From contig JAAZGO010000004.1 in NCBI GenBank assembly GCA_012511175.1, forward strand, positions 61,804 to 125,803: 64,000 nucleotides of DNA. The letters run 5' to 3'. The first letter of the stretch is position 1. Every line of letters begins with the position of its first letter. The translations under genes were made by a program, and so were the position numbers. The stretch comes from Fastidiosipila sp. (GTDB taxonomy: Bacteria > Bacillota > Clostridia > Saccharofermentanales > DTU023). Shown piece by piece: positions 56,423-63,729 of the stretch. The notes beneath the pieces are model-generated. The model was not told where the DNA came from. It made no database searches and worked only from the letters and a program-made list of their open reading frames with translations.

Positions 56423-56893
56423 TCAGGGGCTTGCCTCCCGGCCCTCCGTCCAGGTATCTGTCGACTTGTCCAGGGATTCAATGAAGTCCCGGGCTTTGTC
56501 AAAAAACCGATTCGCCGCTTCCTTGAACTTCTCACCATTTTCTTTCACCCTGGCGTCCAGAACCTCGTGTTTCCATTCCAGGAGCTCCTCAAATTGCTCA
56601 TCAAACTTCTCAAACAGCTTTTCCCGGTCCTCTTCCTTTTCCTTCCACCAGGTCCTCAGGCCTTCCTTTTTCTTCTCATAGTAGGAATGGACGGACTCCA
56701 GAAAACCTTCAAGGGCTTCCTCTATGTCCGCGATTGCCTGGCTTGCCTCCAAAAGGTCCCGCATCTTATCCAGGCTCCCCATCAGGGATTGTCTGACATG
56801 GTGCATGGCCTCCCGGTAGCTCCCGGGGTCTTTCAGCCTGTCAGGAACGATCTCCCGGATGCCCTCCCCGATTTCTTTCAGGGCCTCCTTCAC
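56423..56893 (-). CDS. Coiled-coil body of a probable lipoprotein (frame-shifted from its signal peptide)
   Basis: This frame encodes a highly charged, almost entirely helical protein ('LEGFLESVHSYYEKKKEGLR', 'KLFEKFDEQFEELLEWKHE') of about 156 residues counted from a GTG at 56893 that overlaps the stop of the lipoprotein signal-peptide frame. The frame stays open upstream to 57256 but that part looks unlike protein. The most economical reading is one lipoprotein gene broken by a -1 shift near 56890-56970, either a real mutation or a sequencing error. Function unknown. Confidence 0.6.
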   Translation of the reverse strand: MKEALKEIGEGIREIVPDRLKDPGSYREAMHHVRQSLMGSLDKMRDLLEASQAIADIEEALEGFLESVHSYYEKKKEGLRTWWKEKEEDREKLFEKFDEQFEELLEWKHEVLDARVKENGEKFKEAANRFFDKARDFIESLDKSTDTWTEGREASP

Positions 56894-57042
56894 CCCGGCG
56901 ATCCAGTCAATATTCTCACGGTCTCCTCTGTCACCATTGCCGGGCCGGCCGTCGTGGATGGAAGAGGAGTCAGTTCGCGAGGCGCGCAGCTCGTCACGAG
57001 CAGGGCCGCAAGCAGGAAACAAAGGACAAAACACTTTTTCAT
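56890..57042 (-). CDS. Lipoprotein signal peptide and N-terminus (fragment)
   Basis: From the ATG at 57042 the frame reads 'MKKCFVLCFLLAALLVTSC', a classical lipoprotein signal with lipobox LVTSC and Cys19 as the lipid-modified residue, followed by a Pro/Thr-rich linker. It stops at 56890, exactly where the coiled-coil frame continues (GTGA overlap). At 50 residues it is unlikely to be complete. Together with 56423-56893 it probably formed one cell-surface lipoprotein. Confidence 0.6.
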   Translation of the reverse strand: MKKCFVLCFLLAALLVTSCAPRELTPLPSTTAGPAMVTEETVRILTGSPG

Positions 57043-57295
57043 GACCAACACTTCCTTTCTGCCGCTTGAATCGAAACAGGGCAAACCATTGCTTATCAGT
57101 AATTATGCAACTTTTTCGTTGATAAGTAAAAATCGATTTCTTCAGATCATGGCGTTTTTCGGTGCATTTCACCAAAAATTTCCAGGAATTATGCTTCTTC
57201 AACCGTCCCGGTTTCCCAATTTTCCGTCTGCAGTCAGGAAGAATCCGAAAAAACAAGTGGGGCTAAAAAAGGGGTGAAAACCCTCTTACCAAGCG

Positions 57296-57301
57296 ATTAT
57301 A
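57296..57301 (-). promoter_or_regulatory. Candidate -10 box facing the lipoprotein gene
   Basis: A perfect TATAAT on the minus strand. At 17-base spacing its -35 would be TAACGA (57324-57319), lying inside the dyad at 57312-57325. The leader to the lipoprotein ATG would be about 245 bases, which is long. Confidence 0.35.
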
Positions 57302-57311
57302 CCTGTATTCA

Positions 57312-57325
57312 GTAACATTCGTTAC
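57312..57325. promoter_or_regulatory. Dyad GTAAC-ATTC-GTTAC, possible operator of the fibre operon
   Basis: A perfect 5-bp inverted repeat with 4-base spacer lies 7 bases upstream of the -35 box of the fibre-gene promoter and overlaps the possible -35 of the divergent promoter. Suitable for one regulator controlling both directions. Confidence 0.45.
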
Positions 57326-57332
57326 GGTTGAT

Positions 57333-57361
57333 TTGACAAGCCGGAATAACCGTGCTATGTT
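57333..57361 (+). promoter_or_regulatory. Promoter of the TasA/CalY-like operon
   Basis: A perfect TTGACA (57333-57338) and TATGTT (57356-57361) are exactly 17 bases apart. RNA start would be near 57368, leaving a leader of about 155 bases. Confidence 0.75.
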
Positions 57362-57368
57362 CCGTCGC

Positions 57369-57523
57369 GGTTCGAAAGGTGAAGGGCCCTTTCAGCCAGC
57401 CGATATTTTTTTAGTCGTCGTTGGGTCTGACGTGCCCTGCCTCCCGAATCCCGGTTATTGAAAACTGATCTGTAAACAGATCACCGAAGGGAATTCATAA
57501 ATTTGCAGGCAGGATTATCCAAA
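57369..57523 (+). other. Long untranslated leader with two dyads
   Basis: The leader holds GAAAGG/CCTTTC (57374-57379 and 57388-57393), a run of seven T at 57406-57412, and a perfect 8-bp palindrome TGATCTGT-AA-ACAGATCA (57466-57483) just before the ribosome site. The first could attenuate transcription and the second could hide the start site. No known riboswitch is recognised. Confidence 0.4.
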
Positions 57524-58504
57524 ATGAAAAAATTGATTACCATCTCAATTCTTGTATTGGCCATAGTGACCTCACTTCTGGCCGGAACCATGGCTTACTA
57601 CACCACCCAGGTGGATATCGCCGCCGGGAGTGTAACCGCCAAGGAATTCATCTTCCTGAGTGAAGAGATTCAGTCTTTTACCGTCAACGAAAAAATTGCT
57701 CCCTCCGAGTCCGTTCAATGGTCATTCAGAATCATGAATTACGAGGATTCGCTGGTCACGGAGACCCGGCAATACTACAAACTCATCTTTGATGCGGGGG
57801 CCGCAAAAGGCAAGCTGGCCATCGATCCCCTGGTCATCAGGATAAAGGATATGAAGGGCAAGCTCCTCGGGTCAATCGAGGGGACGGGAAGCTTTGAATA
57901 CCTGGGCGAATTTGATCATAACCCAAAGAAGCAGTCGCGCGAGTTTACCGTGGAGATGGTCTGGCCTGCCGATGGTACGAACGACAGCGCCTATGCCGGC
58001 AGCCAATTCGGCACCGCCGTCAAGGTCAGCGGCATCGCTTCGCAGGCGCCTTTTGACGGCAGCGGGCAGCCTGATGAACCCGCTGGGCCTCAAGAACCCG
58101 AAGATCCGCAGAAACCTGAAAAGCCTGAAGAATCGGATTATGCCAAAGGCATCAAAATCGACTACTCAACCGGTAACAGCTGGGGCAAGTATCAGTACAC
58201 CATTAAGATCAGGAACTTAAGCGATGAAGTCATCGAAGACTGGAAGCTGAGCTTTGTCCTGCAACAGAAGATCCACCAAGAACCATGGAACGCAAAGATA
58301 GCCGAGCTTGATGGTTCCTACGTATTCACAAGACCGGCAAGTGACTTCAACGTGTCCATACAACCGGGAGGCGAAATTACCTTTGCCGGTCAATTTGTTG
58401 GTGACTCGATCATGACTCCCACCCATTTCAGGTTCAAGGATAAGCCTGTCAGTGAAGACGACCTCACCATTTCGCTGGGCTCGGATAAAACTTGGCAGGA
58501 CTAG
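57524..58504 (+). CDS. TasA/CalY-like secreted protein with C-terminal CBM2-like domain
   Basis: The 326-residue protein starts 'MKKLITISILVLAIVTSLL', a signal peptide ending in the SipW-type site 'AGTMAYYTTQ' like CalY/TasA. The first domain (~25-175) resembles TasA/camelysin. A Pro/Glu linker (~178-203) leads to a beta domain (~205-320) whose 'IKIRNLSDEVIEDWKLSF', 'EPWNAK' and 'DFNVSIQPGGEITF' follow the cellulose-binding CBM2 pattern. It may carry a sugar-binding head on an extracellular fibre. Start chosen at the ATG 57524; a TTG 21 bases upstream is possible. Confidence 0.85.
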   Translation: MKKLITISILVLAIVTSLLAGTMAYYTTQVDIAAGSVTAKEFIFLSEEIQSFTVNEKIAPSESVQWSFRIMNYEDSLVTETRQYYKLIFDAGAAKGKLAIDPLVIRIKDMKGKLLGSIEGTGSFEYLGEFDHNPKKQSREFTVEMVWPADGTNDSAYAGSQFGTAVKVSGIASQAPFDGSGQPDEPAGPQEPEDPQKPEKPEESDYAKGIKIDYSTGNSWGKYQYTIKIRNLSDEVIEDWKLSFVLQQKIHQEPWNAKIAELDGSYVFTRPASDFNVSIQPGGEITFAGQFVGDSIMTPTHFRFKDKPVSEDDLTISLGSDKTWQD

Positions 58505-58621
58505 GATTCGCCGGGAACGAATCTCAACTGTCGCACTCAAGGCAACTGGAAATTGGCTCGCGTCACATTTCTTGAGATAAATCAAAAAATAATAACAGAC
58601 AAAACGAAGGGAAAAAAGAAA

Positions 58622-59170
58622 ATGAAAAAGACAATCAGCATTATTGCTCTCGTCCTCGCGATCACCGTCTCACTGATCGCCGGCACCATGTCCTACTACA
58701 CCATCACACTTGATGAAGTCGCTGGAGGCAGTGTTGTCGCCAAAGAGTTCATCCTGATGGAAGATGAAACAATCGAAAAAACGTTCAATGAGAAGATCGC
58801 CCCCGGTGAAACAGTCAACCTCGTGTTTGCTGTCAAGAACTTCAATGCAAATGCTGTGTCAGAAACAAAGATGGACGTCAGCTTCAAACTTGCGCTTGGG
58901 GAAAATGGTGATCTCGAAGAAATCGCCCCCTTGAAGATTAAGGAAGTTTCCAAGCACAAAGGGACCTGGTGGGATAAAGACGGCTTAACATTCGAAAATG
59001 GAATCTACACGGACAAACAGTTCCTGCCGGCTGAGGCAACAACAAGGGTGTACAGGGTCACAGTCGAATGGCCTTGGGGTACCGCTGATGATGATGCCAT
59101 CCAATACGCCGGCGCCGGACACGGCTCTGCCCTCACCGTCACCGTCACTGGCACCCAGGTGCAGCCTTAG
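58622..59170 (+). CDS. TasA/CalY-like secreted fibre protein
   Basis: The 182-residue protein has a signal peptide and SipW-type site ('SLIAGTMSYYTITLDE'), then a single TasA/camelysin-like beta domain ending '-YAGAGHGSALTVTVTGTQV'. Its first ~45 residues are almost identical to those of the next gene, including at DNA level. Fibre-forming TasA and CalY polymerise after SipW cleavage; the same is inferred here. Start ATG at 58622 with AAGGG upstream; longer in-frame starts to 58553 do not give a signal peptide at the N-terminus. Confidence 0.85.
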   Translation: MKKTISIIALVLAITVSLIAGTMSYYTITLDEVAGGSVVAKEFILMEDETIEKTFNEKIAPGETVNLVFAVKNFNANAVSETKMDVSFKLALGENGDLEEIAPLKIKEVSKHKGTWWDKDGLTFENGIYTDKQFLPAEATTRVYRVTVEWPWGTADDDAIQYAGAGHGSALTVTVTGTQVQP

Positions 59171-59214
59171 TCAACCATTGTTGACCAAGCCTTACGAATA
59201 TCGGGAGAAAGAAA

Positions 59215-59787
59215 ATGAAGAAAACTCTTACCATCATCGCCCTCATTCTTGCCATCACCGTCTCACTGATTGCCGGCACCATGTCCTACTACACCATCAC
59301 ACTTGACGAAGTCGCTGGAGGCAGCGTTGTCGCCAAAGAATTCATCCTGCTCGAAGATGGACAGGACACTTTTGAAGAAAATGTGAAAATCGCGCCGGGA
59401 GAGAAGCTCGACTGGAAGTTCGCGATCAGAAACTATGACAAGGATACGGTCACTGGAACTGACATGAAAGTCGATGTTTTGGTGGAAGTTGCAGCAGCGG
59501 CAGGCAAAGATGCCATTGTTCCGCTGACAGTTGTCGTCGGCAATGACGCCCTGGAGCTTGTGAAGATCAAGCTCGATGGGAATGGGGAAGGAAAACAGAT
59601 CCTGACTTATCACACCAAAGCGGATGTCAAGTCCCTGAGAAAATTCACCGTCTCCGTCAGATGGCCTTGGGAAAGCGGCGCATACGACGATATCGACTAT
59701 GCGGGCGCAGGGCACGGCACCGCGCTTTCCGTTTCCGTCACGGGCACCCAGGTTGAGCCAGTGTCGAACAGCAGCGTTAAGCCCTGA
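59215..59787 (+). CDS. TasA/CalY-like secreted fibre protein (paralogue)
   Basis: The 190-residue protein repeats the layout of the preceding gene: signal peptide with 'GTMSYYTITLDEVAGGSVVA', one TasA/camelysin-like domain ('VKIAPGEKLDWKFAIRNYDKD'), and the C-terminal '-YAGAGHGTALSVSVTGTQVEP'. GGGAG lies 8 bases before the ATG. A terminator follows, so the three secreted proteins form their own transcript, separate from the peptidase and ABC-like genes. Confidence 0.86.
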   Translation: MKKTLTIIALILAITVSLIAGTMSYYTITLDEVAGGSVVAKEFILLEDGQDTFEENVKIAPGEKLDWKFAIRNYDKDTVTGTDMKVDVLVEVAAAAGKDAIVPLTVVVGNDALELVKIKLDGNGEGKQILTYHTKADVKSLRKFTVSVRWPWESGAYDDIDYAGAGHGTALSVSVTGTQVEPVSNSSVKP

Positions 59788-59816
59788 TCGGAATTGGCCC
59801 TGACACCAAACAGCAC

Positions 59817-59847
59817 AAGAGCCGCCTTGTCCGGGCGGCTCTTTTTG
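59817..59847 (+). terminator. Terminator after the fibre genes
   Basis: AAGAGCCGCC (59817-59826) pairs perfectly with GGCGGCTCTT (59834-59843), followed by TTT. A TGCTAGGAT extended -10 (59862-59870) just downstream could start the sipW transcript. Confidence 0.87.
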
Positions 59848-59900
59848 TTGGCCGGCTTGTGCTAGGATACCCCTAAGACATAAGTTTTGAGCGCGCTGCC

Positions 59901-60416
59901 ATGACAGAATCCAGATACACCACACAGGAAGAGATCGATGACATGCGGCATGAGATCGCCCGCGCCATGGAGAAGAAAAAGGCGGGGAAAAGGCGGTCCA
60001 AACGCCTGCCGGCAAGGATTCTAAGCTGGACTGCTTTTATCCTGATCGTGGCCATCCTCCTGTCCGTGCTGACCTCCATCCTGATCGCGAAGAAGAAGGG
60101 GCAGACCCCCTCTGTCATGGGTTTTCATCTCTTCCGGGTTGAGACAGCCAGCATGGAGCCTACCCTGACGGTCGGAAGTGTCATTTTGTCCAGGAAACCC
60201 CGGGATGCCTCCGATTTGAAAGAAGGCGATATTGTCACCTTCAGCTCCCCCTCGGGAACGCTGGTCACCCACCGGATTTTCCGGGTCCTGGAAGGAGAGG
60301 AGGGGGAAATCCGCTACATGACCAAGGGTGACAATCCCATCAATGACCCCGATAGCGACCTGCTCCCGCCTGACGGTGTAATTGCGGTTTTTATCGCGAA
60401 GATTCCCCTGACCTGA
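59901..60416 (+). CDS. sipW: SipW-type signal peptidase I (ER type, Ser-His)
   Basis: The 171-residue protein has a basic N-terminus, a membrane helix (~42-63) and the peptidase domain outside. The catalytic Ser is in 'TASMEPTL' (Ser84) and the general base is His124 in 'LVTHRIF', the Ser/His dyad of archaeal, eukaryotic and SipW peptidases, with 'TKGDNPINDPD' (141-151). It should cleave the three secreted proteins encoded upstream. Ribosome site is weak. Confidence 0.92.
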   Translation: MTESRYTTQEEIDDMRHEIARAMEKKKAGKRRSKRLPARILSWTAFILIVAILLSVLTSILIAKKKGQTPSVMGFHLFRVETASMEPTLTVGSVILSRKPRDASDLKEGDIVTFSSPSGTLVTHRIFRVLEGEEGEIRYMTKGDNPINDPDSDLLPPDGVIAVFIAKIPLT

Positions 60417-60426
60417 GGAGGCTTCC

Positions 60427-61419
60427 ATGGCGGATCCTGCGAAAAAATTTGAGGCTTTACTCGATTTTTTTGACGATCTCCTGATCCTGAAAGGGCTGTC
60501 CTCCCGGGAACACTTTTTGCCGGCCGGCGGCAAAGTCCAGCCGGTCTTCCAGGAGGTCAGCCTGACAGTGCGGAAAGGAGAAATCTGGGCCTTTTACAGC
60601 CCCTCACTTATCACCGTCAAACTCCTGCTGGAAACCGCCTGCAACCTGGCACCTGCTGCCAGCGGCCAACCGATTTTCCTGCAGAAAAAGACCCCCGGAA
60701 AAAGGCAGCTTCCCGATAACATCTTCTACATTGACAGCACCGGCATGCTCTATGAGCACATGAACCCCCTGGAAGCGGTCATGCTGGCAACCGCCAAAAA
60801 GGAGACGGATCCCGTCATCCGCCAAAATGAGATCTTTGAGACCCTGATCGACCTGGGGATGGGGCACCTTTCCCTGACCCCCATTTATTTCTTGTCAGCG
60901 GAGGAAAAAGCCCTGATCGAACTTGTGATCGCCTTCTATTCTCCCAAACGCCTGATGGTTTTCAATCTGCCTGAATGTATCTTTGATGACATCCTCCTGG
61001 AAGCCCTTGCCCGCTTGTCAGACCGGATCGCACAGCAAGACCGGGCGCTCATCGTGGGAACCGGTGACGCAGATCTGGTCGAAAAGACCGCCAGCCACGC
61101 AGCCTGTATAATTGGAGGTTCCCTGGTCTTCCAGGGAACCGTCGAGGAGCTCCGGCAGTATGACCGGACCCTCATGACCATCCGGGATGAAGAGCTTGAA
61201 TGGCTCAAGGAAAAACTGACGGAGCTTTACCCCTTCCTCCACTATGAAGCCGATGGAGACCAACTGTGGATCAGCGGGGGATCCGGCTCTTTGACGGATC
61301 CTTCGGCCATCCAGGAAACCATGGTTCGCCAGGGGCTTCTTCCCCGGCAGGTCACCCTCAACCACAGGACCGCCCAGCGGGCTCTGCAAGCCCTCGGAGA
61401 AGACCATGATCTACCGTAG
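60427..61419 (+). CDS. ABC ATPase-like protein with degenerate nucleotide-binding motifs
   Basis: The 330-residue protein follows the ABC ATPase order from 'VSLTVRKGEIWAF' (~45) to 'GGSLVFQGTVEEL' (~232), but every catalytic motif is altered: Walker A reads 'YSPSLITVKL' (57-66) without the G-K-T/S, the signature is 'LSAEEKAL', Walker B is 'LMVFNLPE' lacking the Asp and Glu, and the switch His is Gly213. It is probably a non-hydrolysing pseudo-ATPase. It lies 10 bases after sipW (GGAGG) and overlaps the permease gene by 14 bases. Confidence 0.82.
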   Translation: MADPAKKFEALLDFFDDLLILKGLSSREHFLPAGGKVQPVFQEVSLTVRKGEIWAFYSPSLITVKLLLETACNLAPAASGQPIFLQKKTPGKRQLPDNIFYIDSTGMLYEHMNPLEAVMLATAKKETDPVIRQNEIFETLIDLGMGHLSLTPIYFLSAEEKALIELVIAFYSPKRLMVFNLPECIFDDILLEALARLSDRIAQQDRALIVGTGDADLVEKTASHAACIIGGSLVFQGTVEELRQYDRTLMTIRDEELEWLKEKLTELYPFLHYEADGDQLWISGGSGSLTDPSAIQETMVRQGLLPRQVTLNHRTAQRALQALGEDHDLP

Positions 61420-62818
61420 CAGCTATCTGTCAAAGGAGCTCCAGCAGGCCCGCAGGGGCCGCAGAGCGGGCAGCTGGCGGGTGACTGCTTTCGGGCTCTT
61501 TTTGGGGCTTCTCTCCTTCGCTCTCTATTTCATGGCCCAAACCATGACCGAGAGTGTTTTTGCCGAAAGTGTCCCCCAGGTCATGCAGGCCAACTATTTT
61601 TCCACCCTCTACATCTACCTTCACGTCGCTGCCGTCATCCATACCATCTACCTGCTGGTTTTCCACGAAGTCATCTTTTTCGGGGACATTGCAAAGAAGG
61701 CCTGGTATTCACTGATTCAACTGGGCTACCGGCCTGCCTCCCTGATTCTCTCAAAAACCGCGGCACTTTTCATCTTCACTTTCTACTCATACTCCCTGGG
61801 TTTCGGCTTCACCGTCTTCCTCACTTTCTTCCTCAAATACGCTCTGGTCTCAGCCTACATGCCAGCCCTTTACCTGGCCGGCCTGATCGATGTCTTCCTG
61901 ATCGGAGCCGCGGCCCTCTTTCTGTCAGCCATGCTTAAGACAGCGGTCAACGCCCGCTACCTGACTTTTTTGGCCTTGATCCTGGTCTTTGTTCTCAAGT
62001 CAGCCACAGGCTTCAGCCGGATCCTGTCAAACAGCCTGGCCATGCGCAAGATCGAAACGCTTTGGGACCTGGAAAAAAGCATCTATTTCCCCTTGGCCGC
62101 CGCCCTGATTCTGATCTTAACCTTGGCGGCAGCCATCCGGGCAGGCCTGCTGACCCGCCGCTATCCCCTGTTTCCGGGCCGCTATGAAGCTGTCTTGAAA
62201 GACCAGCCACCGCTGGTCCGGATCAGCCGGACAGGCCGCAGAAAGAAAATCGGCCATCCGTCACGCCCAAGAGGAAAGCAAGTGCTGGATGTGACCATCT
62301 CAATCCTGCTGGTGGTCTTCATCCTGGCAGCTATTCTCTTCAATGTGGCCATCCTGGTCCTCAATGCAACCGCCAAAGGAAAAATCGCCTCTTTCGGGGG
62401 CGTCATCCCTTACGTCTTTAAGTCCAGCACGATGGAACCTGAAATCAAGGTCAACGACCTGGCCTTCTTCAGGAAATTGGAAGGAAAGACAGCTGTCGAG
62501 GCAGGCCAGGTGATCCTTTTTGAACAGGATCAGGAAATCTTCGTTGAACGTGTGATAAAAATTGAAGGTGCGGGGCACTATGCCGTTGACATCGACAACT
62601 ATCCCCATGAATCTGAATACGAAACCATGGTCAAGACCGTCCTGGAGGAGGAGATCATCGCGATTTACAGCGGTCGGAGCCGGTGGCTGGGTGCCGTCAT
62701 CCTCTTCGCCAATACCATCTTCGGCAGGATCCTCTTCCTGCTCATCCCCGCCATCCTGCTCTTTTTCCAAAGATCGGCCGCTGATTGGGTGACTCAGAAA
62801 AAGAAACCCGCCCGCTGA
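61406..62818 (+). CDS. Membrane permease-like protein fused to a signal-peptidase-like domain
   Basis: The 470-residue protein has an ABC-2-permease-like half with about six membrane helices (~27-250) and, after a basic linker and another helix (~297-320), a domain that follows SipW: 'KSSTMEPEIKVNDLAFF' (339-355), 'IFVERVIKIEG', 'DIDNYPHES', then a last helix (~430-455). The catalytic Ser position is Thr342 and the His position is Glu381, so it is probably inactive as peptidase. GGAG precedes the ATG at 61406. It may guide or hold substrates at the membrane for SipW. Confidence 0.83.
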   Translation: MIYRSSYLSKELQQARRGRRAGSWRVTAFGLFLGLLSFALYFMAQTMTESVFAESVPQVMQANYFSTLYIYLHVAAVIHTIYLLVFHEVIFFGDIAKKAWYSLIQLGYRPASLILSKTAALFIFTFYSYSLGFGFTVFLTFFLKYALVSAYMPALYLAGLIDVFLIGAAALFLSAMLKTAVNARYLTFLALILVFVLKSATGFSRILSNSLAMRKIETLWDLEKSIYFPLAAALILILTLAAAIRAGLLTRRYPLFPGRYEAVLKDQPPLVRISRTGRRKKIGHPSRPRGKQVLDVTISILLVVFILAAILFNVAILVLNATAKGKIASFGGVIPYVFKSSTMEPEIKVNDLAFFRKLEGKTAVEAGQVILFEQDQEIFVERVIKIEGAGHYAVDIDNYPHESEYETMVKTVLEEEIIAIYSGRSRWLGAVILFANTIFGRILFLLIPAILLFFQRSAADWVTQKKKPAR

Positions 62819-62845
62819 TGATCCCTAGCTAGGCCGCCCTTGCCG

Positions 62846-63526
62846 TCAAGCAAGCGGCTCAACCTCAACCGCAGTTCCCTTAGCCGACAGCAGGATACTG
62901 GATGCCTGTTCGGACATGACCATGTCAAAATCCAGGCCGATCAGGGCATTGGCACCCAGATCGTGGGCTTGTCGGATCAGCCGGAGCTTCATGGATTCTT
63001 TGAGCTGACGGACCAGATCGACTACTTCCCTGGCCTCCTTGTTGGCCGATGAAGTAAATAGGCCCGCGATACTCTTGATGGTCAGGCCTAAACCGGCACC
63101 GACAATATCTTCATCAAAAATGACATCCAGGTAGCGCCTGATCCGGTAGCCCTCAAAACCGGATTCTGTCGTCACCAAGAAAGAAGCCAGGGCTTCTTCA
63201 AACTCAGCTTCTTCTTGCCTGGCTCTTTTCATTCGCTCTTTTCTGACAAGCTGTTCAAGACTTGTCTCCCCTGTAAAGGACTTGCCAACCTCAAAATAGG
63301 TCTCCAGGAGTTTTTTTGCCCGATCGGACAGCAGTGGCTGATAAAAGAGCATTTGAAAATAGTTCTGCTCTTTTCGAAAGACAGCAGGATCTCTGGTCTG
63401 AAGCAGATCTTTGAGCCGCCGGTTGCAGGTGGGACAGATGCGCTCCTCCTTGTCTTCTTCAGAAAGGGGAAAATCCGCCATCATGATCTTCTTTTCCTTG
63501 CCGCAAATGGCACAAACATCCGCCAT
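62846..63526 (-). CDS. Zinc-ribbon protein with YbjQ (UPF0145)-type domain
   Basis: The 226-residue protein opens with a treble-clef-like zinc site ('CAICGKEKK' ... 'ICPTCNRRL'). A helical charged linker follows, then from ~112 a YbjQ_1 domain ('SFLVTTESGFEGYRIRRYLDV', 'AHDLGANALIGLDFDM', 'SAKGTAVEVEPL'). YbjQ proteins form pentamers and are annotated as possible heavy-metal-binding; function is unknown. It converges on the preceding operon. Confidence 0.85.
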   Translation of the reverse strand: MADVCAICGKEKKIMMADFPLSEEDKEERICPTCNRRLKDLLQTRDPAVFRKEQNYFQMLFYQPLLSDRAKKLLETYFEVGKSFTGETSLEQLVRKERMKRARQEEAEFEEALASFLVTTESGFEGYRIRRYLDVIFDEDIVGAGLGLTIKSIAGLFTSSANKEAREVVDLVRQLKESMKLRLIRQAHDLGANALIGLDFDMVMSEQASSILLSAKGTAVEVEPLA

Positions 63527-63695
63527 CGATTGATCCTCCCCCAGTACTTATGCTGTTCTTAAGTCGGTTGCCCGTGATATTTTGTCTTGCGATTTCTTCT
63601 TAGGAACCATTGAGCTTATTGTTTCTTGGCCGCGCAAGAGGGATACCCGTTGGCCGCCGAACTGCCTACAATATAAGTCAAAATGCACCAAACAA

Positions 63696-63724
63696 CAAAA
63701 CCCCGCGACATAGCTGTCACGGGG
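63696..63724 (-). terminator. Terminator downstream of tRNA-Val
   Basis: CCCCG-GACA and TGTC-CGGGG pair around a TAGC loop with one internal mismatch, followed by TTTTG on the minus strand. Confidence 0.75.
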
Positions 63725-63729
63725 CATCC

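Noticed and set aside
57043..57256. N-terminal extension of the coiled-coil protein up to a TTG at 57256
   Set aside because: The extension is basic and irregular, lacks a ribosome site and overlaps a real lipoprotein signal in another frame.
57369..57523. c-di-GMP riboswitch controlling the matrix genes
   Set aside because: The GEMM core is absent; a short GAAAGG similarity is not enough.
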